From: Pseudeuparius sepicola
Lineage: Eukaryota > Arthropoda > Insecta > Coleoptera > Anthribidae
Length of the DNA stretch: 64,000 nt
NCBI GenBank assembly: GCA_963920635.1
Contig: OY987302.1
Span: forward strand, 32,463,278 to 32,527,277
Reading direction: 5' to 3'
The position numbers and the translations under genes are program-made. The stretch's first letter is position 1, and every line of letters starts with the position of its first letter. Shown piece after piece: positions 30,143-42,411 of the stretch. Below the pieces are notes generated by a model. The model saw only the letters and a program-made list of their open reading frames with translations, did not search any database and was not told the DNA's origin.

Positions 30143-30289
30143 ATTTCAATATTATTCAAGCACTGTTGACTGGGTATAGTGAGCTCTCCCAACGGCATCC
30201 TCCTTTTAACCCCAATCCCTCCCCCCACCTAAATGCTACGTCAACTGTTTTAGTTCAAACATCAGCATAATTTTTGTTTACGTTTTTTA
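30143..30289. other. Probable right end region of the outer Polinton
   Basis: No gene. C-rich stretch near 30205-30230. I looked for an inverted partner near the left part of the window and found none, so the terminus is not placed. Confidence 0.3.
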
Positions 30290-30640
30290 TATCAAGGTCT
30301 ACGTGTCAAAGTGACAAGATCACTGACCTTCAGGGGTTAACTCAAGGTGATCTCTTAAAGTTCATTGACCTTCAGGTCAAGGTTAACTCAAGGTGACCTC
30401 TTAAAGTTCATTGACCTTCAGGTCAAGGTTAACAGTGACCTCTTAAAGTTCATTGACCTTTAGGTCAAGGTTAACTGAACGTGACCCCTTCAAGTTCATT
30501 GAACCCGCGGGTCAATGACCCCTTAAAGGTTATCGATCTGGTAACCCCTTGACCTCTAGATAACCTTCAGGTCAAGGTGAACTGAACGTGACCCCTTAAA
30601 GTTCATTGACCTTCAGGTCAAGGCCATTTTCAAATTTCCC
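30290..30640. repeat. Tandem minisatellite rich in TCAAGGTCA/TGACCTT
   Basis: About five to six imperfect units of about 58 bp contain TTCATTGACCTTCAGGTCAA and GGTTAACTCAAGGTGACC. Nearly every unit carries TCAGGTCA and TCAAGGT half-sites similar to nuclear-receptor monomer sites (FTZ-F1/ERR type). No coding potential. Confidence 0.85.
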
Positions 30641-30703
30641 GCCTTGGCGACCATCTTGTGACGTCACTTCCGCCCTGGAGTCCCCTTTGCTATACTACTA
30701 TAA

Positions 30704-31028
30704 TGTGTACTTAGGCAAGGCCCTGTATCGTACTTATTAATCCTTGTTGATGCTATGTTAGTAACTTTTTTGCTTAAAGAGACATTTTCTACCATGAGGA
30801 TGAGATTATGATATTTACAACTGGGGCACCCTGTATGTTTGAATTTTAATATACATATACGTATTTAAACGGTATGTGTACAGTTCCGTCCAATTTCAAC
30901 TTGCATCCGGTAACATTGCTATCCACGTAAACTCAAAGGCCGGTTTTTGGCGTATGGTAACTGAAAATTCCAATGAATAAAGAACCCCCAGGAAGAAGCA
31001 TGTTTGGGATTAACGCGCGACAGGGATA
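30704..31028 (+). repeat. Dispersed repeat copy A (partner inverted at 59940-60288)
   Basis: The stretch from ATAATGTGTACTTAGGCAAG to GGGATTAACGCGCGACAGGG is about 85-90% identical by eye to the reverse complement of 59940-60288. It includes a ..CACCCTGTATGTTTGAATTTT.. segment typical of insect non-autonomous elements. No gene. Confidence 0.8.
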
Positions 31029-31061
31029 GTTCATTCTGTCCCTTATCCTACGAAGAAAGAG

Positions 31062-31490
31062 CTTAAAGCGTCTAAGCGACTAGACGACTCGAAAAACGAC
31101 TCAAAAAACGACTGAGCGACTCGAAAAACGACTAGACGACTAGAAAACCGACTCTGAAAACGACTAAACGACTCGGAAAACGACTAAACGACTTTGAAAA
31201 ACGACTGAACGACTCTGGAAAACGACTAAACGACTTTGAAAAACGACTAGACGACTCTAAAAACGACTAAACGACTCTGAAAAACGCCTAGACGACTCTA
31301 AAAACGACTGAGCGACTCGAAAAAAACAACTAGACGACTCGAAAAACGACTCTGAAAACGACTAAACGACTCGGAAAACGACTAGACGACTCGAAAAACG
31401 ACTCTGAAAACGACTAAACGACTCTGAAAAACGACTAAACGACTCTAAAAACGACTAAACGACTCTAAAAAACGACTAGATGACTTGAAA
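31062..31490. repeat. ACGACTNAACGACTC minisatellite, about 430 bp
   Basis: Head-to-tail units of about 10-18 bp built on GACGACTCGAAAAACGACT. The left flank (CCTTATCCTACGAAGAAAGA) matches the inverted flank of the 8589-8745 array. It abuts the dispersed repeat at 30704-31028. Confidence 0.9.
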
Positions 31491-31494
31491 ACCG

Positions 31495-31612
31495 ATATAC
31501 CATGGAATGTCATCAAAGACCATGGAATACCATGGAATACCATCGAATGCCACCGAATACCATGGAAGACCATCGAATGCCATGGAATATCATTGAATAC
31601 CATCAATGATTA
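31495..31612. repeat. CCATGGAATA/CCATCGAATG tandem repeat
   Basis: About ten imperfect 10-11-bp units (ATACCATGGAATGCCATCGA). The open frame across it (repeated WNTIECH-like words) is caused by the repeat. Confidence 0.85.
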
Positions 31613-32528
31613 TGGATACCCCTATGAAAATTTAGCCACGGGGGCGAGCATAAAAAGAAATTATTGATACCGTCATAGAGATGCTCTGTGATCGGAACAT
31701 GTATAAGCTTTTGATAATTACCATCACACTCATCCAGCACACCAATGACGGATTAGTAATAGGTCAAATACCAATACAACAAACAGCAAGGTTTTAACGA
31801 CAGTGACCTAAAAAATATACAAATAATTGTTGATCATTACTAATTTTTTATTGGTTCAACAAATCGGGTTTTTAACAGTATTTGTGCTTATTTTTGATAG
31901 ATGTGTATGACTTGATCTGCTAGGTGTTCCATGCATTTGCATATCGAACAAGATTGTATTTACCACAACTCATTTACATTCATGGTAGGTAGTTTATTTT
32001 ATCTGTTACAGTAGTGATTGTGGGTAAAAAATCTAACAAGCTGCAATTAAATTTTGAAGATTTCTGTCTTCTACGCATCTTATATCCACTTTATAACTTA
32101 AAAATTGAGATAAGCAATCGTACATGCATATGCATTCATTTTTCCCACCACCCTAGAGGTAGAATGCAAGGTCTAATCCATGTATTCAAACAACATCTTA
32201 TTTAATAAATTTGATTAGAGATAATTGTTGTATAATGCAATACGTTCTAACTTATTTAAATATTTTTTTCTTATGTTATCTAACTGGACATTTGTAGAGT
32301 GTTTCTCCAAATCTTCTCTTTGACACTGCAATTTTCGTTGATGACGGATTTCTTGCTTTACTTATAACCTTTAGATTTTTCCTCTCCATGTTTCCATATC
32401 CAATTGTGATTGCGGACTCATCGATTTGTTTTACCCATTTTACCATTATAACACACTTTTAAACTTATATAACTAAATATACGCTATAGTAAAATTATCA
32501 TACATTTATAAATAGGTTTAATTATATA
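31613..32528. other. AT-rich stretch without recognised gene
   Basis: Only short chance frames on both strands. No repeat structure stands out. Confidence 0.5.
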
Positions 32529-33985
32529 CAGGGTGATTTATTCATAAATACAATAATTTTAACCACGTCATCAGGGAGGTACATATATGCCAAAAACGCA
32601 AAAAAAATTTTTTCGCTGCATGTTTAAATAATGGGGCAATTTATCCCTAATCCCACGTAACGAGGCGCACCTGAACGCATGTGAATGAGGCTTTCTGGTG
32701 GGGAACATGGCGCCGGCCGCGATGTTGCCGTTTCGTTGCCATAATTTAAATAAGAAAAAATATCCAGTTTATGAATTTACCTCTGGTTAATGGGACATGG
32801 GACAATAAAAGACTGTTAGCACATCTTGGACTTTCCGCATTCAGCATTTAACTGACACATATTCCTTCAGAATGTCACTACACTTTTCACTGCACAAATC
32901 ACGATCTCTAAAACAATTTTGGTAAAAGTTCTCCACTGTGTATACGCAGCCTGTTTTTTTTTAATTTTGGCTACCCCCCTATTTTCGAGGTTCCTGAACA
33001 CCTTAGTTTTTGGTGCTCGACGTAGTTTCCGAGAAAATGGATTTTCAAATTTCCCTTTGACACCTCACTTTTTACGGCAATATTTGTGGTTATAATCGGG
33101 GTAAATTTTTACTGTACACAGCTCAAACTAATCACCATACTATTTTGCACCTTTTGCAACATCGACACTTGGCGAAAACCCGCGGAAAAACAGAAAATAT
33201 CCAAGATTTATGCATTGCCCTGTCCGCTGTCCTCCGCTCCGCTACTTAGGTGCTTAGGTGAAGTTAGCGTCACTAACGTCAGCGCCATGGCGCCGGCGTC
33301 AACGCCAAAAAGACAGCGTCATCGATTTTTCGCCCACTAGCCCGTTCCACCATCGATCATAATTAAAGTCCGTGTACCAATATTATTTTTTCTAAGGGTG
33401 TTTCTGGCATTTTTTGGGATACCATTCCACAGATTACCTCCTTTGGAAAGGGGTCATCTCCAGTTTCAATGAAAATCTCGGATCTCGAGGGACAGGGGTC
33501 CATTCGCCCTCGGGATATATTTCCGTTTTTAATTTTTCTAAGTACTTAAGTTCCCCCTACTTTTTGGGGATGCTATTCCACAAATAAGCTCCTTTGGGGA
33601 CGGGTGGTCTCCAGTTTTAAGGAAAATCTCGGATCTCGAGGGCAAAGTGTACATTCGCTCTCGGGATGTATTGTGGAATGGCATCCCCAAAAAGTAGGGG
33701 GAACGTACCTACTTAGAAAAATAATTAAAAACGGAAATACACTCCGAGGGCGAAGAACCCTTTACCCTCGAGGTCCGAGATTTTCATTAAAACTGGAGAT
33801 GACCCCTCTCCAAAGGAGGTAATCTGTGGAATGGTATCTCAAAAAATGCCAGAAACACCCTTAGAAAAAATAAAATCGGTACACGGACGTAATTATGACC
33901 GATGGTGGAACGGGCTAGTGGGCGAAAAATCGATGACACTGTCTTCTTTTCGGCGTTTTTGACGCCTGACATTTGTGTGGCTCTG

Positions 33986-34601
33986 ATTTAAAGTACCACC
34001 GATATTAAGAGAAGTAAACTGGAGCACTTGTTCTCAAAACCCGCACGAGGGAATTTGGCATTCAATGCTTTACGTAATGAAGAAGTACCCTTCCTTTTTT
34101 AAAGAAGTAGGTACAACCTCCTACTTTTAAGTGCGTATTTTGAAGAAAAATAAAAATGCTAATGAAACGAAAATTTAAACATTCATTTTTATAGGTCCAG
34201 TTTTGTCAATACCTAACCCTAACATTACTTAAATTGGTGTTGATAGAGGTCTCACAATCTAACATAATGTTGGTAAATACTCTTAAAAAGGCCGTAAATA
34301 GTCTCCAAATCAAATTTGTGAAATACAAAAAATAATCATGAGAAACTAAGCGCGCCCCGAATGTCGGGCGAAAATAGCCTACGTAAACACAGCAAAAATA
34401 TTTCTTAATGTTTCTTCTTATAACTATTGCCGTAACGCATAGTTTAAAGAAATGTCATGCATGATTCTTTTTTGTATTACACAGATTTTAATTTGGAGAC
34501 TATTGACGGTATTTTTATCATGCCAAATTCCCTCGTGCGGATTTTGAGAACAAGCGCTCCAGTTTAGGTACTTCTCTTAATATCGGTGGTACTTTAAACG
34601 T
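33986..34601. mobile_element. Nested foldback, about 615 bp
   Basis: TTTAAAGTACCACCGATATT at the left and its inverse AATATCGGTGGTACTTTAAA at the right bound arms that share AACTGGAGC.CTTGTTCTCAA and CCGCACGAGGGAATTTGGCA. The centre is unique AT-rich sequence. It sits inside one arm of the larger foldback, explaining that arm's asymmetry. Confidence 0.75.
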
Positions 34602-34989
34602 CGCTAACTTCAGGCTGCAAGCAGAAAACAGAACAGAAATAAGGGATAGGCAACCGGCATGAAAACAATGCAAAATTAATCTTGGACACACAGATTACCC
34701 ACCTTATTTCCGGTTTTTCTGCGGGTTTTCGCGAAGTGTCGATATTGCAAAAGGTGCAAAATAGTCTGGTGATCAGTTTGAGCTGCGTACAGTAAAAAGT
34801 CAACCGGATTATAACCACAAATATCGCCGTGAAAAGTGAGATGTGAAAAGGAAATTTGAAAATTCATTTTCTCGGAAACTACGTCCGAGCAAAAAAAAAC
34901 TAAGGTCAGATTCGTGTTCAGGGACCTCGAAAATAAGAAAGGTAGCCACAATAAAAAAACGGGGCTGCGTAGGTACATCGTGGGGAACT

Positions 34990-35545
34990 TTCACCGCTAT
35001 TTTTGCCATAACAAGCACGAGACGTACACAGTTTCAACAAACAGTGATTGGAAAATACTGAAACTGTTTAAAAAATTTCGATTCTATTGGAAATAGGTAT
35101 GAGTCCTTAACTATGACAAGAAAACATAACGAGAAAGAAAGGACTGGTGTGTCGTTCGTGTTGGATACGACCTAAGCGGAAAGTACACGGTAAGTTTAAG
35201 CAACTAGACCCCAGATATGTTCGCTAATGTTGACGTTCTTATTTCAGAGGAAGCGGAACACCCACAGACGCTATTTTTGCCATTACAAGCACGAGACGCA
35301 CACAGTTTCAACAAACAGTGATTGGAAAATACTGAAACTGTTTCAAAAATTTCGATTCTATTGTAGATAGGTATGAGTCCTTAACTATGACAAGAAAACA
35401 TAATGAGAAAGAAAGGACTGAGAAAAGTGTGTCGCTCGTGTTGGATGCAACCTAAGCGGAAAGTATACGGTAAGTTTAAGCAACTAGACCCCAGATATGT
35501 TGGCTAATGTCGACGTTCTTATTTCAGAGGAAGAGCTCTAAGAGC
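34990..35545 (+). repeat. Tandem duplication of about 285 bp containing an intron-like segment
   Basis: Two direct copies, about 34990-35255 and 35272-35535, each with CAACAAACAGTGATTGGAAA, GAGTCCTTAACTATGACAAG and GAGAAAGAAAGGACTG. Each copy contains CGGTAAGTTTAAGCAACTAG ... GACGTTCTTATTTCAG followed by AGGAAG, i.e. a consensus donor and acceptor about 57-60 bp apart. This looks like a captured, duplicated exon-intron piece. The reading frames are too short to name a product. Confidence 0.6.
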
Positions 35546-36163
35546 GTCTCCGTGCAGTAAAAAGGATTATCAGTGAACTAGTGAGTGGAAAAATTAGTGC
35601 GCGAAGTGAAAGTGAATGAAGATTGTTCTATCAAGAAAAAGATCGTCCTCGGTGGTGTCAAGGTCCACGAAATCATGTAAGCCAGTTTAGTACTTAATAA
35701 AGCATCAAAAATCAAAAGGTCACGTAAGCAGTCGTTTCATTTATTTTTCTTGTTGGCATTTATCCCAGGCCAAAACTAACCTTTACAAGAGGTACCTAAA
35801 CCTAAGTGTTAACATTTTGGCCATAATTTCCGCATGAATTTTGCAGAACATTCGCCTACAATACAAATAATAATTATGTACCGAAACATTCCTTCAAACT
35901 TATGAAAGTTCCGTACATCTGGCAACAATGCTGACGCGCATGACGGCAAGCGTCGTCCAATGCTCTGCCGATGCCTCATGCGCCCTGAAAGAAAGTCAGT
36001 GGCAGCTGCAAATAGGGGGCCAAATAGGTAAAAATGCGGTTTAGAAAAAAATTAATTCCGGCTTTAAGAAAAAAGTTGGAATTTTTTTAATTGCGATTTC
36101 GCATTCAGGATATTTTTCCCTACCCACTGTTAAAATTAATGTAGTTATGAATAAATCACCCTG

Positions 36164-36594
36164 TATAAAACTATAATATATTTTTTAACCCATATAATAA
36201 GTAACAATACTTTAAAACCCTCTCTGGTAATTAACATTAAATTTATAATAGATAATAAATTTCTATACCTATAATTATATAAAACTTATCATTTATGTCA
36301 TGGTTGGCACGTGATTTTCGTTTGACTTTCTCGCAGTTTACCCTTTCCTCTATTTTTTAATAAAATTTTATTAGAGGTGAAAACAAATACAATTATGTCT
36401 AACCTATTTGCATTTGGGAATAATGACCCCACGGGAGTGTTTCATAACTTGCTGGTAAAATATATCGTTTGTCGTCGTGAGGGCTTAGAGCGATTTTTTC
36501 TTGTGTAATGGACTATACGTTATGCTTTTCTGATTTGATTATATTTTGATTAACAGATTTTTCAATATTTTCTTCTCAACATTGAACATATTCT
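36164..36594. other. Intergenic between foldback element and third PolB
   Basis: AT-rich with no gene. It may include the terminus of the third Polinton (GTCGTCGTGAGGGCTTAGAG near 36470 is the only GC-richer stretch), but no inverted partner was found. Confidence 0.4.
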
Positions 36595-39500
36595 TCAAAA
36601 TTTATTTTTCTCTTTATAACACCCTTCTATCTTTATCTTTTTAGTAATTCCCTCTTCTTTCAGAATTTCTAGGATTTCATCCTGTGTAAAGCCATCTTTT
36701 TCCAACTTCAACTTCTGGTTTTGTTCATCGTCTATGGTTCTTAAAATTTTCAATGTGTACATTTTTGATCGCAGCCCCACAAAATCAGTCATAATACACC
36801 CATTGTTTTCTTCTTTCATCATTCCTAGTACCTTTTTGTTGACAAGTGGTATGCCGTAATGATTTTCTGGGAGGAAGTCGCTAGTATCAAAATACTTGTG
36901 ACAATCTCTACGAATTACCTCATAAATATCTTTGTTTCGAATTTCATATATTAATGAATCTGTGTCTGTATATAAAATCGTGCAGTTATTTCCAAATTCG
37001 GGCTTCATATATCCATAGTGAAAATCAAAGATAGTAGTTTTCGCCAAATCCAAAATTGCCATTCTTACGTATATCGGTTTGTTAAGATATACTCCCAATT
37101 TATTTAGTTCAATTATTACGAGGTCTTCTTCAAGAATAGTCGCCGTTTTAAATTCCGGTTTTGCGATAAATGCCTCCGCACCATATCGTCCTTCCCACTT
37201 ATTGAGCAGCTTTACCACAGAATGTTTCCGAACATTTTCCATTGTTTTCCCAAAGACAGCGTTGTTTAGTAGTTTGAAAAGATCTTTTTCAAATGCACTG
37301 GTGGCTTGGGCGCGGAGTTTGGTGTTGAGATCTATGTAGCTTTTTAACCAAGGTGACTGTTTAAACTTTAAAATTCTGTGGGTTTTCTTCAAGACCAAAC
37401 CGTGATTCAGAGCCTGTTTAAGCGCTCTGTAATGTATCACGTATTTTTCTTTGGTGTAAAGGGTAGCCATTAGTTTTATCTCTGTTTTACTCCCTTGTCT
37501 ATGTTCTGGACAGAAAGGTATATCTTTGTGTTTATCGTGAAGGGCCTCCGGATACTCTAGATCCACTTCTAGGAAATACCCAGTGCTAGAATTGTGCCCC
37601 AATTTTTCAATATTCAACCCCTGAATCTCCCTATCATCTAACCATCTAAATCCACCGAAGGGAAGAGCCTGCGACATAGCCCATCTATATTGATTGTTAA
37701 CATCAAAGTAACTTAAATACGTCGTAGGTTTCTGGGGGTCATAGTACTTTAACATCGAATCCCAAGTGTACCCAGGCAATGTGAAGTAGTGAGCGGGATC
37801 CAGTGTATGAGTTCTGATACAGCTAGCTCTAAATGCTTCGAATACATCACCTAGAAGTAATACATCAGTTTTCAAATATAGGTCGGCATAATCCTTTAAA
37901 GTTTTGCATCCAAATTCACCCCACACTTTCTGTGCATGAACATACTCCTTTTCATATATCGATCTCTCCTCAAGTTTGTTATAAAAACAGTCTTTAGGGG
38001 GTAGCTGACTGTAGTTTAATTTCTCCATACAATCTATAAAATCGTATGGATATACACCTTTCCGTGTAAGAAGTTTAAAACGTGATTCAGGAAGATTGGA
38101 AAAATTGCCTCGGAGGATTGGGTATTCAGAAAGATTGGAGGTTAAAGAATCTAAGCCTGCAGACATAAAACGGAAACTATCGATAAATCGGAATTTCACT
38201 AGATTTTCAGGAATATGTTTGGTGAAAGATATATATTTTTCTTTGTTAAGAGGAAGCAACTCTACACGCCCATCAATATCCTTAGCTACGCTCTTGATCA
38301 CAAAATGTGGATCGTAACCCGAGAGATTGTGGAAGACTATTGGTACAACGTGACTGTCTTGATAATTTATATTACAATCTTCGTGGGCAGCGCCTCGGAA
38401 CTTTCCCGGCAATGATCTCTAACTTTCTTTCCTATGAAGGGTTTTTCACACATGTAACAAATTGTCGCAAGGTTAAAGCTCATCGTTTGCTCCGCTGTTA
38501 ACCTGTCCATCGGTATAGGGCACAGAAAAACTTTCTCTATATCCTCAGGCACTCCTCTCAGTTCTTTAGAAAACCATTCATCGTAACTACATTCGACATA
38601 GTAAGCAACGCTGCACGGTACGTGTTCTTGGTATTTATTGTTATCATTTGTTGCTTTAAGGAGGCTTTCTATATCTGCATAAATTATGAAGGGAACCTTC
38701 TCCTTATTTTTGTAATTAGTAAATTTAAGGGGTTTGCGATCTTCGCTTGGCATCCTAACTTTGTAGTCGTTCATATTTTTTCAATCTTCGTAATGTGTTG
38801 TTAGTTTTTCCTTCGAATAAAAGTAATGCAGACATCGATCACAAAAGAATTTTTTCGTTTCGTGTTTGCTCAGCTGAGATGAAACAAAGCGAGAGAGGTC
38901 TTTGATCCAACAAAAATGATAACGCATATGTGAGCTATCATTACTTCCTTCTTCATTATCCTCATCATAATAGACATTCTGAACCATTAGAAGATTAACA
39001 TGTATGTCTACTTTATTTTTAGTGATGTACATAGGCAAAGTGTGGAGCTTGTTTCGACGCTTTCGCAGAATGTAAACGTTTATGGATATGTTGTTCAGTT
39101 TTTCAAATTTTGGAATCTGTTTAATGGTCATTGGAAACCGAATTCCATTCAAATTCAAAACAGATGATGGGTGAGGGTACTTGGTTATTCGCTGAGGATG
39201 TTTCTCAACTGGATACAGGGCTGAAGTCACAGCCCAGGCAAAGCAAAGGTCGTCCGCATTCTTCACGTTGATACATGGCTGTTTTGCCTTTACTGGTTCA
39301 GGTAGCTCTATGTATGATGATCCTAACAGGGGAGTAAACTTATTTATATTTACCCCCAAGTTCACAATAGCCTTCAACGCCCAACCAGATTCCCTTTCTT
39401 GGAATTCTTCAAGCTGCGTCAAAATCGGCGTTGCTACATGGTGTTTGAACCATTGATTTGAGTCAGTATCTCGGTAGACAGGCCCGTTAGATGTTGTAAA

Positions 39501-40005
39501 ATATTTCATCTCCTCAATAACCCTGTCGACCTTCTGCAGCACAAATAGTCCACCGAACACTGCATTTATTTTGACTGCCTCTTCTTTTTTTTAAGACGTT
39601 GGCAACACGTCGCTTGAACAAAGCAAAACAGTCGTCCAGGAAATCGCCGGGGTCCTTGTGCTTAAGATTAGAGATGACTCCAGTTCGAATACGGCAGGCA
39701 AATGCTGAATCCAAATCGTTCCAGCTTACACGTTTTTTTGCCGTTCCTTTACTAGATGCTCCAGCTCCATGTTTAAGTTCTTGTTTAATTTGGGTACGCA
39801 GTGTTTTCACGTTAGCCAAAGTTGTTACTAATTTTTGCTTCTCACCAATGGACTTTGCAGATTTTAACTGATGTTTTATATGTCGAACTGCCTTTGTGCA
39901 TTGACGAAGACCATCTTGAGCAGTTTCGCCGCTGTAGGATGACTGAAGTAGGCTCAATATACTAGTAATCTTCAAGTATACGGCCTTTAGTACATCTGTC
40001 GGCAT
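36595..40005 (-). pseudogene. DNA polymerase B of a third Polinton lineage
   Basis: Three overlapping frames read in order. 40005-39514 is the N-terminal unknown domain matching 631-1086. 39560-38781 has SGWALKAIVNLGVNINK, FAW.V..ALYP, a C2H2-like finger CDRC...F.S.E.L..H. 38774-38367 has exo I YADIESL and the CYMC start of the HNH-like block. The 605-codon frame 38412-36595 has SGYDPHF, YADLYLKTDVLLL, motif A YFDVNNQYRWAM, NNAVFGKTMEN and YTDTDSLIYE. Frameshifts lie near 39570, 38778 and 38400. An in-frame deletion of roughly 45 codons precedes motif A, and the C-terminus is cut short. Clearly diverged from both other polymerases. Confidence 0.9.
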
Positions 40006-41090
40006 GGTTCAAGTTTCGAGATGCTCGACCAGAAAAAAGCTTATTTCCGGGAACAGGTCTCAATAAGACGAAGGTCGTGTTTTCTGAACCTAAAAAAAAC
40101 TCACCAACCCTAGCCGTCCTTATCACCTTACCAATCGACGTCGTAGACGTTCTTCTCCTTAGCTCAACCTAGAAAGGAATACTTTTTCTAACTTGTATGC
40201 ATACTTCAACCTGGGGAACTGTGTTCGCTAAGAGGTTAATACTAGGTTAAAGTATTTGATAACCCTTTAAAAAAATTTGAACACACTGTGATTGTTTACG
40301 ATTTAAGGAACGCGTTGTCTAAACAAGTCCCAAAATCTGCTTAGAAGAGCAACAGCACGACTGGGAGTGTGGAAGGTTTATACACCCGTTCGACAAATAC
40401 CAAGAAAATGTTTACGTTTCTCGGAAAAACTTGTCACAAAATGTGTTGTCCAATTCACAAACACAACTTCACCCATCAAGAGCAACATCACGACTGAGGA
40501 AATGGGTGTTCCCTTTTATACGTTCAAGAAGTTGAATGTTTACAATTCTCAGAAAACTTAAAATGTTAAGCTAATTAAAACAAAAAGGTTTTCTTTTAAA
40601 ATTTGTCAAAAATGTCCAATTCACAAAGTCGACTTCACCTTACAACAGCATCAACACGACTGAAAAAAATTGGGGATGAACACCCCCTTTTATAGTCTCA
40701 CCCTATGAGATGCTCAACCAATCAGAACAAAGCTTATTTTCTAAGGCTGAGAAGGCCCCTCAATAAGACGAAATTTGTGTGTTTTCCGTAAGACTCAATG
40801 CTAATTTGCAATTTTTACAAATATTGGAAACTTAATAACAGATAAAAATTGAACTGCCACTGCTTGCTTTTAGGATATGCGTTGTCTAATTCACAAAGTC
40901 GACTTTACCTTACAACAGCATCAAAACGACTGAAAAAATTGGGGACGAACACCCCCTTTTATAGTCTCACCCTATGAGATGCTCAACCAATCAGAACAAA
41001 GCTTATTTTTTAGGGCTGAAAGGCCCCTCAATAAGACGAAATTTGTATGTGTTTTCCGTAAAACTCAATGCTAATTTGCGTATTCTATAT
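40006..41090. repeat. Diverged direct repeats, about 270 bp unit
   Basis: Two well-matched copies at about 40612-40815 and 40895-41080 contain CAAAGTCGACTT.ACCTTACA, CACCCCCTTTTATAGTCTCA, GAGATGCTCAACCAATCAGA and CTCAATAAGACGAAATTTGT. Weaker copies occur at 40014-40090 and 40430-40530. They lie directly upstream of the third polymerase, so they may be its TIR-internal repeats. No gene. Confidence 0.75.
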
Positions 41091-41099
41091 TGGAAACTT

Positions 41100-41800
41100 G
41101 ATGACGTTATAAAAATGTATAAAGTTCCAAGAAAATTTGGGGAATTTCTCGAAAAAACTTGGCAAAGTGATGATAAAACTCAGAGTTTCAATCTAGAAAT
41201 TGTCCAAGAAATTTCAAGTTGTTTACAAGAAAATTCGGGAGATTTCTCAGCATGTGAATCCAAAGCCCAGAATCGCAAACACCTTATTAAAAGAAAAATC
41301 TACGAAAGTTTCCAAGAAAATTCGAGACAGTTCTCAGAAGCCTTGGCAAGGTGATGTTAGGTTTCGAATCATCGACACCTCACTAAAAGAAAAATCCCCG
41401 ATAGTTTCCAAGAAAATTCTAGACATATCTCAGAAAAACTTGGTAAAGTGATGTTAGGTTTTAACAAAAAAATCAGAAAGTTTCCAAGAAAATTCTAAAG
41501 ATATCTCAGAAAACTTGGTAAAGTGATGTTAGGTTTCAAATTGCCAACACCTCATTAAAGGTTACCAAGACAATTCGAGACAGTTCTCAGAAAACTTGGC
41601 AAAGTTCTGTAAAAAATCAAGGTTTCGAATCAGCAACACCTCATTAAAAAAAATTCTTGAAGGTTTCCGAGCAAATGTTTTTAACCAAGACGTTTCACAG
41701 AAAATTTGTCAAAGTGTTTGTTTAAACAATTTATGGTTTCAAATCGCTTCAATGGTGGAAACAATGTTTTCTCAAATGAATCATTTCCAAAATCATCCAT
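41100..41800. repeat. Direct repeats of about 85-90 bp
   Basis: Repeated TTTCCAAGAAAATTC, TCTCAGAAAACTTGG and GTGATGTTAGGTTTC words, each ending with CAACACCTCATTAAAA. Open frames across the block are repeat-driven (KKFQ..., SQK...), so I do not call them genes. Confidence 0.75.
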
Positions 41801-42411
41801 AAAGAAAGTACGCTAAGATGTGTTTTCTTTCAAAACTATTATACAATTTTAAACCCTTGATCGAAAAAGCAAAAAATGTTTTGAAAATATATTATTGCAA
41901 AGTGTTTTTTTATCTGCAATGCAAAATGTTTTTCAATTACTAGAGTTTTCTTGTAGTACTTGAGCAAATGCTATCCCAGTTCTATAAGGAAAGTCGGTCC
42001 TAGACACAAATGCTAACGAAGTAATAGTAATTGTCACCCCTCCGCCCAGTTGCTTCTGGGGGTAATCTTAGTTTTCGGGTACTGTGAAAAGCATAAAATG
42101 TTAACATATTCTTTGGTGTTCTCGTTTTTTACCATTTTTTTAAACAAAATATTAGCGTTTTCCCTAGACTATAATTTTCGACAACACGACTATCACCTAT
42201 TAAGTTTTTAGTAAAAATGTTTAGCCAAGACAGTCATAAACTATCGAACAAAAGGATAAAAGTTTCCGAATTTATCAAGGATTTTTTTAACTAAGGCTTC
42301 TCAGGAAGGTTATTAGATAGAATTTTACACATTTCTAAACACAATATTAACTTTTTCTGGACTAATAATTTTTTTTAGAACACGATTATCACCCATCAAG
42401 TTTTTAACAAA
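41801..42411. other. Intergenic, no recognised feature
   Basis: AT-rich. No gene or repeat of note. Confidence 0.5.

Larger units (their letters stand above)
32529..36163. mobile_element. Composite foldback element, about 3.6 kb, ends CAGGGTGATTTATTCATAA
   Basis: The left end CAGGGTGATTTATTCATAA (32529) is matched by the inverted TTATGAATAAATCACCCTG (ending 36163). Internally 32985-33200 pairs with 34690-34930 inverted, and 33300-33560 pairs with 33700-33960 inverted. A separate foldback is inserted at about 33986-34601. No transposase is seen, so it is non-autonomous. Flanks are AT-rich and the exact target duplication is ambiguous. Confidence 0.75.

Noticed and set aside
30143..30300. Right terminus and 6-bp duplication of the outer Polinton
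   Set aside because: No AGT/ACT terminus with an inverted partner near the left side could be found, so I do not place it.
31062..31490. CRISPR-like array
   Set aside because: Units are short and contiguous with no unique spacers; it is a minisatellite in eukaryotic DNA. The same holds for the repeats at 1-290.
33086..35096. Several 60-100-codon ORFs inside the 3.6-kb foldback
   Set aside because: They mirror each other because of the inverted repeats and lack motifs or initiation context.
36595..40005. Right inverted arm of the outer Polinton (PolB at both ends, as in the nested element)
   Set aside because: The plus-strand polymerase at 1104-4228 and this one are far too diverged (roughly half of residues identical by eye) to be arms of one palindrome.
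40974..41802. Lysine/serine-rich ORFs
   Set aside because: They follow the 85-270-bp direct repeats and have no conserved blocks beyond the repeat words.
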